The position numbers and the translations under genes are program-made. Of a DNA stretch of 64,000 bases, positions 25,884-34,608 are shown one piece after another. This stretch comes from Subtercola endophyticus. Its GTDB lineage: Bacteria > Actinomycetota > Actinomycetes > Actinomycetales > Microbacteriaceae. The DNA is taken from positions 124,001 to 188,000 of the forward strand of contig NZ_CP087997.1 of NCBI RefSeq assembly GCF_021044565.1, given 5' to 3'. A model generated the notes under the pieces. It was not told the DNA's origin, searched no databases, and was given only the letters and a program-made list of their open reading frames with translations. Numbering within the stretch: the first letter of the stretch is position 1; each line of letters starts with the position of its first letter.

Positions 25884-26601
25884 TCGCCGCGAACTCTTTC
25901 TCGCCATCGACACATCGGCCGGCACGAGTGTCGCCGTCGTCGACGCCGAGCACGGTGTGCTCAGTGAAGCGAACGGCTACGACACGATGAAACACGCCGA
26001 AGTCATCGGCCGGCTGATCGAGCAGGCTCTCGCCGAGGCATCCGTCTCGGCCGGCGACATCACCGCGGTGGTTGCCGGTATGGGCCCGGGGCCGTTCACC
26101 GGCCTGCGGGTCGGTATCGCCGCCGCCCATGCCTTCGCGACCGGCCGCGGCATCGAGGTGCTGCCTGTGGTCAGCCACGACGCCGTGGCGCGCGTGGCGC
26201 AGCACGACGGTCACCGCGGCGAGCTGCTGGTCGTCTCGGATGCCCGCCGCCGCGAGGTCTACTGGTCGCTCTACACGCTGCCCGAGGCCACCGAGGCCAC
26301 CGAGGCCACCGCGTCCGCCGCGGCCACCGCGGCTTCGGTGCCCGATTCCACCCCCGCACAGCCCGCCATCGCGCCTTCCGCCCCCGTGCGCCTCGACGGC
26401 CCCGGCCTCGCGAAACCGGATGCCCTGCCGCACCCGCACGCCGCGAAACTCGACGCGGCGCACGTCTCGGCTGCCGCACTCGGCCTCGTGGCGGCCGACC
26501 TGCGCCGCAGCGGAGCCGCCTTCGCCGACGACCGTGCGCTCTACCTCCGCTCGCCCGACGTCACCCTCTCGACCGGAGCCAAGCGGGTGACCCAGCGATG
26601 A
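25876..26601 (+). CDS. tsaB: tRNA t6A modification protein TsaB
   Basis: A 241-residue ASKHA-fold protein: LFLAIDTSAGTSVAVVD, MKHAEVI, VAGMGPGPFTGLRVGIAAA and VLPVVSHDAVA are the TsaB hallmarks. It scaffolds TsaD and TsaE for threonylcarbamoylation of tRNA A37. ATG 25876 follows AAGGAG (25864-25869) at 6 bp, and overlaps the TsaE end by 8 bp. Around residues 140-165 there is an Ala/Thr/Pro-rich insert (EATEATEATASAAATAA) from a short DNA repeat. The next gene, rimI, overlaps its stop. Confidence 0.95.
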   Translation: MSDRRELFLAIDTSAGTSVAVVDAEHGVLSEANGYDTMKHAEVIGRLIEQALAEASVSAGDITAVVAGMGPGPFTGLRVGIAAAHAFATGRGIEVLPVVSHDAVARVAQHDGHRGELLVVSDARRREVYWSLYTLPEATEATEATASAAATAASVPDSTPAQPAIAPSAPVRLDGPGLAKPDALPHPHAAKLDAAHVSAAALGLVAADLRRSGAAFADDRALYLRSPDVTLSTGAKRVTQR

Positions 26602-27173
26602 CCGACGCTCTGGACTGCGTCATGCGCGTCGCCGGGCCGGCTGATCTCGACGCCATCATGGCGCTCGAGACGGCTACCTTCGAAAACGACGCCTGGAGCC
26701 CGGCGATGATGCGCTCCGATCTGGAGCTGCGCCACACCTACTACCTCGTGGCCGAGCGGGCCGAGCATCCATCGGCCGCCCTGCTGGGTTACGCGGGGCT
26801 GCTCAGCCCGCGGGGCGCGGCCGATGCTGACATTCAGACGATCGCTGTGGCTCCGGATGCCCGGGGGCAGGGCCTCGGCCGAAAGCTCATGCAGGCGCTC
26901 ATCGCCGAGGCCGCCCGGCGCGGCGCACGGCGCGTTTTTCTCGAGGTTCGGGCCGACAACCCCGGGGCGCAGCACCTCTACCGAACGCTCGGATTCACCG
27001 ACATCGGCGTGCGGCGCGGCTACTACCAGCCCGACAACGTCGACGCAGTAGTGATGCGCCTCGACCTGGCCGGCTCGAACGCCGCCGGTTCGAACGCCGC
27101 CGGCTCGAACGCAGCCGGCTCGAACACTTTGGGCCTGACCCGCCACCCGAACCAGCCGGAGGCCGGCGCATGA
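26598..27173 (+). CDS. rimI: Ribosomal-protein-alanine N-acetyltransferase-like GNAT protein
   Basis: A 191-residue [22 protein letters not shown] is the RimI start pattern, [20 protein letters not shown] holds the acetyl-CoA pyrophosphate loop, and [20 protein letters not shown] the C-terminal motif. RimI acetylates the N-terminus of S18 and possibly other proteins. Position between tsaB and tsaD is conserved in actinobacteria. The C-terminus carries an extra GSNAA repeat (four copies) derived from a 15-bp DNA tandem, not a family feature. Start and stop overlap the neighbours by 4 bp each. Confidence 0.92.
   Translation: MTDALDCVMRVAGPADLDAIMALETATFENDAWSPAMMRSDLELRHTYYLVAERAEHPSAALLGYAGLLSPRGAADADIQTIAVAPDARGQGLGRKLMQALIAEAARRGARRVFLEVRADNPGAQHLYRTLGFTDIGVRRGYYQPDNVDAVVMRLDLAGSNAAGSNAAGSNAAGSNTLGLTRHPNQPEAGA
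27069..27125 (+). repeat. 15-bp coding tandem repeat at the 3' end of rimI
   Basis: Units at 27069, 27084, 27099 and 27114 (the last shortened) read GCCGGCTCGAACGCC with one- or two-base differences and code for AGSNA repeats after the GNAT domain. Copy-number change would keep the frame and alter only the tail. Confidence 0.88.
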
Positions 27174-28225
27174 ACGTGAACGCTCCCGTGGTGCTCGGCA
27201 TCGAAACATCCTGCGACGAGACGGGCATCGGCATCGTGCGCGGCAGCACGCTGCTGGCCAACGCCATCGCTTCGTCGATGGACGAGCATGCGCGGTACGG
27301 GGGAGTGGTGCCCGAAATCGCGGCGCGTGCGCACCTCGAGGCGCTGACCCCGACCATCCACGCCGCCCTCGCCGAGGCTCAGCTCACGTTCGACGACATC
27401 GACGCGATCGCCGTGACGAGCGGGCCGGGTCTCTCGGGAGCGCTGATGGTGGGTGTCGCGGCGGCGAAAGGGCTGGCGCTCGCGACCGGCAAGCCGCTGT
27501 ACGCGGTCAATCACCTCGTCGGGCATGTCGGGGTCGACCTCGTGACGCCCGACTCCGAGCCGCTGGAGTACCCGACCATCGCGCTGCTCGTGTCGGGCGG
27601 GCACACCTCGCTGTTGTACGTGCGTGACCTCGTCGGCGACGTCGAGCTGCTCGGCGAGACGATCGACGACGCCGCGGGGGAGGCCTTCGACAAGGTGGCG
27701 CGGGTGCTCGGCCTGCCCTACCCGGGCGGTCCGCACATCGATCGGGTCGCCGTGGGAGGCAATCCGAAGGCCATTCGGTTTCCGCGCGGGCTCAGCCAGC
27801 CGAAAGACATGGCCGCGCACCGCTACGACTTCTCGTTCTCGGGGCTGAAGACCTCTGTCGCGCGCTGGGTCGAGGCGCGCAGCGATCGGGGCGAAGAGAT
27901 TCCGCTCGCCGATGTCGCGGCCAGCTTTCGTGAGGCCGTCGCCGACGTGCTCATCACCAAGGCGCTGGCGGCGTGTTCCGACTTCGGGGTGCCACGGCTG
28001 CTGTTCGGCGGGGGAGTCGTCGCGAACGCGCGCATCCGGTCGCTGGCCGAAGAACGCGCGGCGCTCGCCGGGGTGACGCTGCGCATTCCGCCGCTTTCGC
28101 TCTGCACCGACAACGGGGCGATGATCGCGGCACTCGGCGCGCAGCTGATCATGCGCGGTCACGGGCCATCGACGCTCGATTTCGGGGCGGACTCGACGCT
28201 GCCCGTCACGCAGATACAGGCCTGA
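27170..28225 (+). CDS. tsaD: tRNA N6-adenosine threonylcarbamoyltransferase
   Basis: A 351-residue ASKHA protein, the catalytic subunit of t6A synthesis. [15 protein letters not shown] opens the fold, [19 protein letters not shown] follows, and HLVGH (His115 and His119) supplies the metal ligands. [12 protein letters not shown] and [11 protein letters not shown] are the ATP-binding segments. It transfers threonylcarbamoyl to A37 of ANN-decoding tRNAs. Start overlaps rimI by ATGA. It closes the tsaE-tsaB-rimI-tsaD cluster; in Mycobacterium groES follows, while here three DUF4190 genes and a methyltransferase come first. Confidence 0.97.
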   Translation: MNVNAPVVLGIETSCDETGIGIVRGSTLLANAIASSMDEHARYGGVVPEIAARAHLEALTPTIHAALAEAQLTFDDIDAIAVTSGPGLSGALMVGVAAAKGLALATGKPLYAVNHLVGHVGVDLVTPDSEPLEYPTIALLVSGGHTSLLYVRDLVGDVELLGETIDDAAGEAFDKVARVLGLPYPGGPHIDRVAVGGNPKAIRFPRGLSQPKDMAAHRYDFSFSGLKTSVARWVEARSDRGEEIPLADVAASFREAVADVLITKALAACSDFGVPRLLFGGGVVANARIRSLAEERAALAGVTLRIPPLSLCTDNGAMIAALGAQLIMRGHGPSTLDFGADSTLPVTQIQA

Positions 28226-28282
28226 CGTTGACACCTCGTCATTGACACTGCCACTATGGGCACGACCTGAAGGAGCATCACA

Positions 28283-28564
28283 ATGACCAGTCCTGCCCCG
28301 TACGGAGCCTCCACCGGCCCCGTCGCACCCCGCACCAATGTGCTCGCCATCGTTTCGCTGGTGGTGTCGATCGTCGGGTTCACCATCATCGGAATCATCC
28401 TCGGTTTCGTCGCGCTGAGCCAGATCAAGCGCACGGGCGAGAGCGGTCGCGGCCTGGCGCTCGCGGGCATCATCATCGGATTCGTCGAGCTCGTGCTCGG
28501 CATCATCCTCTTCGTTGTGATCATCGCGATTGCGGCGAACTCGGCGACCGTCACCACGTACTGA
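28283..28564 (+). CDS. Small DUF4190-type membrane protein
   Basis: 93 residues with two hydrophobic segments: VLAIVSLVVSIVGFTIIGII and the C-terminal LVLGIILFVVIIAIAAN. Between them is the family's GFVALSQIKRTGESGRGLAL turn, in which a conserved G.I.L...S..GRG..LAG pattern joins the helices. This matches DUF4190, a family of small actinobacterial membrane proteins of unknown role. An AAGGAGC site lies 9 bp before the ATG. It is the simplest of three consecutive relatives and lacks their Pro-rich cytoplasmic part. Confidence 0.8.
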   Translation: MTSPAPYGASTGPVAPRTNVLAIVSLVVSIVGFTIIGIILGFVALSQIKRTGESGRGLALAGIIIGFVELVLGIILFVVIIAIAANSATVTTY

Positions 28565-28723
28565 TTCACGGCTCCCTACTGATTCACGGGTCGCTGCGCA
28601 AGTGGATGCCCGAAAAAGCCCGTTTCAGTAGGCTCGCCACAGGGAGCAGCACACCGAAGCATCGAAGCGCTCACCCACGTAACGAGGGCGCTCACGCACC
28701 GAACTAGCGGAAGGAAGGTCACC

Positions 28724-29284
28724 ATGACCGATCCCAACACACCCACCGGAGACGGAACTCCCGAGCAAGTGCCCCTGGTGGCACCCACACCACCGGCTCC
28801 GCCCGCCGCGCCACCGGTCGCGCCCGCTCCGCCCGCGTACACGGCTCCGCCTGTGGCAGCGCCCGCTCCGCCGACGCCGCCTGCCCCGAACTACGGCGCG
28901 CCCGCCGCGCCTCAGTACGGTGCCCCGCCCGCCGCACCCGGATACGGCGCGCCCGGATACGGCGCGCCGCAATACGGTGCACCCCCCGCAGGCTATGCAG
29001 CACCGGGCACCAGGTCGCCGATTCTCAGCATCATCGGTATGGTCGCGGGCATTCTGGGCCTGCTCATCTCGCTGTTCAGCTGGGGCATCGGCGGTTTCAT
29101 CTTCTCGGTAGCCGGTGTTGTGCTCGGTTTCATCGGCCGACGCAGAGAGCCGGCGGCCCGCGGATTCTGGCTCACGGCCATCATCACCGGCTTCGCCGGA
29201 ATTCTGTTGTCGATCATTCTGATCATTCTGTTCGTCGTTTTCATCGTCGTCAGCGCGAATTCTTCGAACAGCTACAGCTACTGA
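28724..29284 (+). CDS. Proline-rich DUF4190-type membrane protein
   Basis: 186 residues. The first 95 are disordered Pro/Ala/Gly with PAPPAY and GYGAPQYGAP repeats; then two membrane segments (ILSIIGMVAGILGLLISLFS and a C-terminal ILLSIILIILFVVFIVV) flank a GFIGRRREPAARGFWLTA turn of DUF4190 type. A GGAAGG site precedes the ATG. The Pro-rich part may bind partner proteins, but no role is known. Repeat-rich DNA and paralogy with the next gene suggest local duplication. Confidence 0.8.
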   Translation: MTDPNTPTGDGTPEQVPLVAPTPPAPPAAPPVAPAPPAYTAPPVAAPAPPTPPAPNYGAPAAPQYGAPPAAPGYGAPGYGAPQYGAPPAGYAAPGTRSPILSIIGMVAGILGLLISLFSWGIGGFIFSVAGVVLGFIGRRREPAARGFWLTAIITGFAGILLSIILIILFVVFIVVSANSSNSYSY

Positions 29285-29468
29285 TCTGACCACTGACCAC
29301 TAACACCGGCGAATGGCGCGGCGCTTCGGCTCCGCGCCATTCGCCGTCTCTGCCGATGAATTGTGTCGTGATGTGCCGCTCGGCGCGAGTGGGGCTGACG
29401 GATGTCTGCTGCCTCTCGATAGGCTCGATGAAGAGCCAGAGACCGAATACGCAGAAGGAAGGGTCATC

Positions 29469-30380
29469 ATGACCGATCCACAGAGCCCAGCCGCCGAGGG
29501 AACCCCCGAGCAGGCGCCTCCAGCGGCCACGGTGCCGCCCGCTGCATCCGACACGCCCCCGGCGCAGCCGGCCCCCGATGTGCCGCCTACCGCCCCGCCC
29601 GCGGCACCTCCGGCGCCAACTCCTCCGGTCGCGCCGCCCGCCCCGTCGTACACCGCGCCGGTGGCGCCCGTCGCGCCGGAATACATCGCCCCCGCCACTC
29701 CCGCTGCGCCCGAGTACATCGCCCCCGCCGCTCCCGAGTACGCCGCGCCCGCTGCGCCGAGCGCCCCACCGGCTTACGCTCCGCCTGCCGCGCCGCCCGC
29801 CTACACGGCCCCTCCGGTGCCGCCCGCCCCGAACTACGCGGCCCCCGCGGCCCCATCGGCGCCCAATTACGGCGCGCCGGCTGCGCCTCCCGCCCCCGGC
29901 TACGGGGCCCCGCAGGCGCCCGGCTATGCCGCGCCACAGGCTCCGTACCCCGGCGCCCCGGCCGCACCACCCGCCCCCGGCTACGGCGCCCCGGCCGCGC
30001 CTCCCGCCCCCGGCTACGGCGCCCCGCAGGCACCGGGGTACGGAGCGCCCGCCGCGCCCGGCTACGGCGGCCCGCAGTACGGCGCACCGCCGGCCGGCTA
30101 TGCGGCCCCATCTGCCGCGCGCGCACCCATCCTCAGCATCATCGGAATGGTGGCCGGCATCCTCGGCATTCTGATCTCGATCTTCAGCATCGGCGTCGGC
30201 GGGTTCATCTTCTCGATCGCCGCCATCGTGCTCGGCTTCTTCGGCCGCAGCCGAGAGGCGGCCTCGCGCGGCTTCTGGATCACCGCCATCATCACGGGCT
30301 TCGCCGGCATCGCAGTGTCGCTCATCTGGTGGATCTTCATCATCATCGCGATCGCGTCGAACGACCGCTACTCATACTGA
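29469..30380 (+). CDS. Long proline-rich DUF4190-type membrane protein
   Basis: 303 residues. It begins MTDPQSPAAEGTPEQAPPAA, much like its upstream neighbour (MTDPNTPTGDGTPEQVPLVA), followed by about 190 residues of Pro/Ala/Tyr/Gly repeats (PAPGYGAP, APEYIAPA). The membrane part again has ILSIIGMVAGILGILISIFS and a second helix near the C-terminus joined by the DUF4190 turn. Start chosen at 29469 with AAGGAAGG upstream; the frame is open further 5' but lacks such a site. Probably a tandem duplicate of the upstream gene with an expanded repeat. Function unknown. Confidence 0.8.
   Translation: MTDPQSPAAEGTPEQAPPAATVPPAASDTPPAQPAPDVPPTAPPAAPPAPTPPVAPPAPSYTAPVAPVAPEYIAPATPAAPEYIAPAAPEYAAPAAPSAPPAYAPPAAPPAYTAPPVPPAPNYAAPAAPSAPNYGAPAAPPAPGYGAPQAPGYAAPQAPYPGAPAAPPAPGYGAPAAPPAPGYGAPQAPGYGAPAAPGYGGPQYGAPPAGYAAPSAARAPILSIIGMVAGILGILISIFSIGVGGFIFSIAAIVLGFFGRSREAASRGFWITAIITGFAGIAVSLIWWIFIIIAIASNDRYSY
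29880..30100 (+). repeat. GC-rich coding repeats for GYGAP motifs
   Basis: Degenerate units of the form CCCGGCTACGGCGCCCCG recur about eight times and code for PGYGAP-like motifs. Boundaries are approximate because the copies are imperfect. Such tracts are prone to recombination-driven length changes. Confidence 0.6.
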
Positions 30381-30429
30381 CCGCTCTCACTGACCCGCTC
30401 TCACGGGCTGCGCTCGCCGGCCGCTCTGC

Positions 30430-31620
30430 TCAGGGCAGGCGGTCGGCGAGAATCGCCACGTGACGGCCCTCGGCGCGCGTCACGAAGAGGGTCGCCTGCT
30501 CGGGGCCCTGCAGCGCGAGCCTCGGGCGCAGGGCGGCCGGGTCGACATCGACGCCGCGCTTCTTGATCTCGAGGCTGCCGATGCGCCGCGCGCGCAGTTC
30601 ACGCTTCAGGCTGCTGACGTTGTAGGGGAACACCTCGCGCACGCGGAACGCCGAGGCGAACGGCGTCTCGACCAGCGCGTCGGCGGTGAGATAGGCGATC
30701 TGGCTCGACACCAGGTGCGCCCCGATCGTGCGCGCGAGGTCGCCGATCAGCCGCGCCCGAATCACGCTGCCGTCTGGTTCGTAGAGGTACCCGCCGAGCG
30801 GGCCCTGCTCGACGTCGTCGCTATCGGCGGCGGCGGTCAATTCGTGGCGCGTGTCGCCTCGAATCACCAGCGCGGCGCGACGGATGCCCGGGCGGGCCAC
30901 CGAACCGAACCACAGGCCGGTCTCGACGACCTGCCCGTCGACCGAGATCCACTGCGCCTCGCCCGTCTCGGGCAGCAGCGCCCGGTCGAGCCCCGGACCC
31001 AGTTTCACACCCGTGGGCCGCGACCGAGCGGCCTCGAACACGAAATCCAGTGACGGGCTGAAGTCGGCGGGATCGGTGAGTCGCGCGGTGTTCGTGTGCC
31101 CCGAGGTTCGGCGGGCGGGGTCGAAGTAGAGAGCATCCACACTTTCGAGATCGAACGTCTCGGCGTCACCGTGCACAACCGTCGCCGAGGGGAACGGCGC
31201 GAGGTTGTAGGCGGCGATTGCCGCCGTGATCTCATCGCGCTCGACGGCCGTCACCTCGAGGTCGAGGGCGGCGAAGGCGAGTGCGTCAGCACCGATTCCG
31301 CAGCCGAGATCGGCGACCCGGGTGAGCCCGGCGGCCTGGAAGCGGCCAGCGTGCGCCGCCGCCACACTCAACCGCGTGGCTTGTTCGAGCCCCGACTCGG
31401 TGAAGAGCATCCGCTCGGCGAACGGGCCGAACTTCACCTTCGCTTTGGCGCGCAACCGGGCCTGGGTCATCACCGCGCCGACGAGCGCGGCCGAGTGGCC
31501 CTGCTTGCGCAGGTCTGCTACGGAGCGAAGGATGCTCGATCCGTTCGTATACGGCGGCAGCGAGTCGAGCAATCGCAGGCCCTCTGCCGTCATCAGCTGT
31601 TCGAGGTCGGTGCGCTGCAT
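30430..31620 (-). CDS. Class I SAM-dependent methyltransferase with THUMP-like domain
   Basis: 396 residues. The central Rossmann methyltransferase has RVADLGCGIGADALAF (SAM loop) and LYFDPARR (a DP-type motif IV). An N-terminal helical part of about 95 residues precedes it. The C-terminal part (VREVFPYNVSSLKREL, RRIGSLEIKKRGVD) resembles the THUMP-like domain found after such methyltransferases in actinobacteria. Known relatives are uncharacterised; an RNA substrate is plausible given the THUMP resemblance. It is transcribed towards the DUF4190 genes and diverges from groES. Confidence 0.8.
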   Translation of the reverse strand: MQRTDLEQLMTAEGLRLLDSLPPYTNGSSILRSVADLRKQGHSAALVGAVMTQARLRAKAKVKFGPFAERMLFTESGLEQATRLSVAAAHAGRFQAAGLTRVADLGCGIGADALAFAALDLEVTAVERDEITAAIAAYNLAPFPSATVVHGDAETFDLESVDALYFDPARRTSGHTNTARLTDPADFSPSLDFVFEAARSRPTGVKLGPGLDRALLPETGEAQWISVDGQVVETGLWFGSVARPGIRRAALVIRGDTRHELTAAADSDDVEQGPLGGYLYEPDGSVIRARLIGDLARTIGAHLVSSQIAYLTADALVETPFASAFRVREVFPYNVSSLKRELRARRIGSLEIKKRGVDVDPAALRPRLALQGPEQATLFVTRAEGRHVAILADRLP

Positions 31621-31646
31621 GCGGTCAGTCTACGCTGGCACTCAGG

Positions 31647-31676
31647 TTGACCGACTGCTAACGAAACCCCTAAACT
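31647..31676 (+). promoter_or_regulatory. Probable groES promoter
   Basis: TTGACC (31647-31652) and TAAACT (31671-31676) are separated by 18 bp, close to the vegetative sigma factor consensus. The -10 lies 4 bp before the CIRCE element, the usual place for HrcA repression. Confidence 0.7.
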
Positions 31677-31680
31677 CGAG

Positions 31681-31707
31681 TTAGCACTCTCAGTGTGAGT
31701 GTGCCAA
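31681..31707 (+). promoter_or_regulatory. CIRCE heat-shock operator
   Basis: TTAGCACTC (31681-31689), nine bases, then GTGTGCCAA (31699-31707), which matches the consensus right arm GAGTGCTAA at 7 of 9 positions. The left arm is perfect. It is expected to bind the HrcA repressor and control groES. The weaker right arm may lower affinity. Confidence 0.85.
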
Positions 31708-31744
31708 AAATTTGACTTTGAACTGAAGAAAGAAGAGGTCAACA

Positions 31745-32041
31745 GTGTCGGTCTCCATCAAGCCGCTCGAGGATCGCATCGTTATCAAGCAGGTCGAGGC
31801 AGAAACGACCACCGCATCTGGTCTGGTCATTCCTGACACGGCGAAAGAGAAGCCGCAGGAAGGCGTCGTCGAGGCTGTCGGCCCCGGTCGTATCGACGAC
31901 AACGGCAACCGCGTGCCGCTCGACGTTGCCGTCGGCGACAAGGTGCTGTACTCGAAGTACGGCGGAACCGAGGTCAAGTACGCCGGCGAAGACTACCTGG
32001 TGCTTTCGGCTCGCGACGTGCTGGCTGTTATCGTTCGATAG
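31745..32041 (+). CDS. groES: Co-chaperonin GroES
   Basis: A 98-residue GroES from a GTG start: [20 protein letters not shown], the mobile loop region with [17 protein letters not shown], and [16 protein letters not shown]. It caps the GroEL chaperonin. A CIRCE element and a good promoter lie just upstream. No groEL follows: the next gene is rarD, and a hairpin at 32056-32082 separates them. groEL must therefore be elsewhere, as in several other actinobacteria with split chaperonin genes. Confidence 0.98.
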   Translation: MSVSIKPLEDRIVIKQVEAETTTASGLVIPDTAKEKPQEGVVEAVGPGRIDDNGNRVPLDVAVGDKVLYSKYGGTEVKYAGEDYLVLSARDVLAVIVR

Positions 32042-32055
32042 TGAATAGTAGAAGA

Positions 32056-32082
32056 AGACCCGGGCCCTCGACGCCCGGGTCT
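32056..32082 (+). terminator. Hairpin after groES
   Basis: Arms 32056-32065 and 32073-32082 form a perfect 10-bp GC-rich stem with a 7-base loop, 14 bp after the groES stop. The following CCTTCGGTT has only a weak T content. Probably a terminator that isolates groES. Confidence 0.65.
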
Positions 32083-32136
32083 CCTTCGGTTAACGCGGCT
32101 CCTTCTAACGCAGTGCCCGGCAGCGAGAGCACGAAG

Positions 32137-33090
32137 ATGAGGGGCACGACCGTCGGTGCGCTCTTCGCCATCGGCGCTTATCTCATCTGGGGAATTCTTC
32201 CCCTGTACTTTCTGGCTCTCGCCCCCGCTTCGGCCTTCGAGATCGTGGGCTGGCGTGTCGTGTTCTCGCTCGCCTTCTGCATCGTGCTGATCACCGTGAC
32301 ACGGGGCTGGCCGAGCTTGTTCGCGGTGCTGCGGCAGCCCCGACTGGTTCTCACCATGGGCGTCGCCGGCGTGCTGATCTACATCAACTGGCAGACGTAC
32401 GTACTGGCCACGACCAGCGGACACGTGGTCGAAGCGTCGCTCGGCTACTTCATCAACCCCATCGTCACCATTCTGCTGGGCGTCTTTCTGCTGCACGAGC
32501 GACTGCGCCGCATGCAGTGGGTCGCCCTCGGGCTGAGCGGCATCGCTGTGGTGGTGCTCGCTGTGGGATACGGCGCAGTGCCCTGGATCTCGCTCGTGCT
32601 CGCCTTTTCGTTCGGGCTCTACGGGCTGCTGAAGAAGCAGGTCGGGCCGCGCATCGACGCGGTGAACGGGCTCACCCTCGAGTCGATGTGGCTGGTGCCG
32701 ATCGTGGTGGTGCAACTCTGTGTCGTCGGAGCGACCACGGGGCTCACCTTCGGCAATATCAACGGCTGGCACACGACGGCGATGGTGGGCGCGGGTGTCA
32801 TCACCGCTATTCCGTTGCTGATGTTCGCCGCGGCCGCGAAGCGACTTCCGCTGAGTTCGATGGGCTTCATCCAGTACCTCACCCCGGTGCTGCAGTTCAT
32901 CATCGGAGTCGTGGTTCTGGGCGAGCCGATGCCGCCGGAACGCCTCGCGGGATTCGCGCTGGTGTGGGTCGCGCTGATCATCCTGTCGGTCGATGTGGTG
33001 CGAAACAGCCGTCACACCCGACGCTCAGCTGGATTACAAATTGCTAACGATATTCGCACGGCACACACAGAAAACACACTCGAAACATAG
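32137..33090 (+). CDS. rarD: EamA/RarD-type transporter
   Basis: 317 residues with about ten membrane helices in two EamA repeats. The start region GALFAIGAYLIWGILPLYF and INWQTYVLATTSGHVVEASL with GYFINPIVTILLGV are characteristic of RarD, a drug/metabolite-superfamily permease of unknown substrate. The ATG at 32137 begins right before the first helix; a GTG at 32041 would place the groES terminator inside the gene, so it is rejected. The C-terminal 25 residues are hydrophilic. It stands alone between groES and the livK-like gene. Confidence 0.88.
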   Translation: MRGTTVGALFAIGAYLIWGILPLYFLALAPASAFEIVGWRVVFSLAFCIVLITVTRGWPSLFAVLRQPRLVLTMGVAGVLIYINWQTYVLATTSGHVVEASLGYFINPIVTILLGVFLLHERLRRMQWVALGLSGIAVVVLAVGYGAVPWISLVLAFSFGLYGLLKKQVGPRIDAVNGLTLESMWLVPIVVVQLCVVGATTGLTFGNINGWHTTAMVGAGVITAIPLLMFAAAAKRLPLSSMGFIQYLTPVLQFIIGVVVLGEPMPPERLAGFALVWVALIILSVDVVRNSRHTRRSAGLQIANDIRTAHTENTLET

Positions 33091-33175
33091 AAACCATAGG
33101 TTGGACCCTAATGAACGCGAGGGTGCCTCCGCCCGGGGGCTCCATGCTCGCGAGCACAATGAAAGGGTTCACAGG

Positions 33176-34504
33176 ATGATCAAATCCAAGTATGCCCTCC
33201 GGACATCGATTCTGGCCGGAGCAGGCATCATTGCCATCATGCTTTCCGGCTGTGCCTCCGGGGGCAGCTCAACTCCATCTTCTTCGGCGTCTTCGTCGGC
33301 GTCGGCCACTGAGACCGACTGCGCGAGCGATGCCACAACGGCCAACAACCTGGTCGTCGGTACCATCCTCCCCATCACCGGTAGCCTCGCTTACCTGAAC
33401 CCGCCGGAGCAGGCCGGTGTCGGCCTCGCGGTCTCAGACATCAACGCTGCGGGCGGCGTCGATGGCAAGCAGGCTTGTATCCTCCCCACCGACTCGGGTG
33501 ACTCGACCGACCTCAGCGTCTCGACCGCTTCGGCTCAGAAGCTCATCACGGCCAAGCCGTCGGTGGCCATCGGTGCCGCGTCGTCGAGCGTTTCGCTGAA
33601 CGTCGTCGACGCGTTCGCTTCGGCCAAGATCACGCAGATCTCGCCGGCGAACACCTCGGCCAAGCTCAGCGGTTACGGTCCGTTCTACTACCGCACCGCT
33701 CCGCCGGACTCGGTTCAGGGTTCAGCCCTCGGCTCGCTCATCACGGGTGACGGCAACTCGAAGGTCGCCTTCCTGGTCTTCAACGACTCGTACGGCACCG
33801 GTCTTCGTGACTTCACGCAGAAGAGCATCGAGTCTGCAGGCGGCACCGTCGTCTACGGCGCTACCGGCGCCGGCCAGGAGTTCCCTCCCGGCCAGACCAC
33901 GTTCTCGGCTGAAGTGACCGCGGCGCTTGCCAGCAAGCCCGACGCGATCGTCATCCTGGCGTTCGACGAGACCAAGTCGATCATCCCTGAGCTCGTCGCT
34001 CAGGGCTGGAACATGTCCAAGACCTACCTGTCAGACGGCAACACCGCCGACTACAGCAAGGACTTCCAGGCGGGCACCCTCACCGGCGCCCAGGGCACCA
34101 TCCCCGGTGCTCAGCCGAACGACACGTTCAAGGCTCAGCTCGTCTCCTGGTACAAGGGTGCAGAGAACGCAGACCTCAAGGACTTCTCCTACGCTCCTGA
34201 GGCCTACGACGCGACCACCCTCACCGCCCTCGCGGCGCTGAAGGCCAAGTCGAACGTCTCGGCAGACCTGAACAAGGAACTCGCGGCTGTCTCCGGTGCG
34301 AACGGCGGCACCAAGTGTGCCTCGTACGCCGAGTGTGCTCCGCTGGTTTCGGCCGGTACCGAGATCCAGTACACGGGTCAGTCGGGCATCGGTCCGTTCA
34401 ACTCGCACAACGAGCCGTCGAGCGCGTTCATCGGCATCTACAAGTACAACGCCGACAACACCTACACGTTCCAGTCGGCCATCGAAGGCGAGACCTCCTA
34501 CTAA
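33176..34504 (+). CDS. livK: Branched-chain amino-acid-type ABC transporter substrate-binding lipoprotein
   Basis: 442 residues. The signal MIKSKYALRTSILAGAGIIA ends in the lipobox LSGC (Cys26), followed by a Ser/Ala linker and a type I periplasmic-binding fold (LVVGTILPITGSLAYLNPPE, IGAASSSVSLNVVDAFASAK, KVAFLVFNDSYGTGLRDF). It matches the Liv/urea binding-protein family. The ATG at 33176 follows AAAGGG at 9 bp. It lies on the plus strand tail-to-tail with the livFGMH genes, so it is a separate transcription unit of the same transporter. Substrate is uncertain: amino acids, amides or urea are possible. Symbol given by family only. Confidence 0.85.
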   Translation: MIKSKYALRTSILAGAGIIAIMLSGCASGGSSTPSSSASSSASATETDCASDATTANNLVVGTILPITGSLAYLNPPEQAGVGLAVSDINAAGGVDGKQACILPTDSGDSTDLSVSTASAQKLITAKPSVAIGAASSSVSLNVVDAFASAKITQISPANTSAKLSGYGPFYYRTAPPDSVQGSALGSLITGDGNSKVAFLVFNDSYGTGLRDFTQKSIESAGGTVVYGATGAGQEFPPGQTTFSAEVTAALASKPDAIVILAFDETKSIIPELVAQGWNMSKTYLSDGNTADYSKDFQAGTLTGAQGTIPGAQPNDTFKAQLVSWYKGAENADLKDFSYAPEAYDATTLTALAALKAKSNVSADLNKELAAVSGANGGTKCASYAECAPLVSAGTEIQYTGQSGIGPFNSHNEPSSAFIGIYKYNADNTYTFQSAIEGETSY

Positions 34505-34527
34505 GGAGTTCGAACCCTCGTAGCACG

Positions 34528-34570
34528 AGAAGCCCTCGCCCCGTTCATCCGGTGCGGGGGCTTCTTCGTG
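34528..34570 (+). terminator. Terminator after the livK-like gene
   Basis: GAAGCCC and CCCCG on one side pair with CGGGGGCTTC on the other, with outer CACGA/TTCGTG pairing, across about 34528-34570. It begins about 25 bp after the stop. A short C-rich bulge breaks the stem. Confidence 0.65.
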
Positions 34571-34608
34571 CCTGCCCGCCACCGCCCCGTCCGGTCGCGC
34601 TCCGGCTT

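Noticed and set aside
32041..32136. GTG at 32041 as the rarD start
   Set aside because: It would put the groES terminator hairpin inside rarD and add a non-conserved 32-residue leader; ATG 32137 begins right before the first membrane helix.
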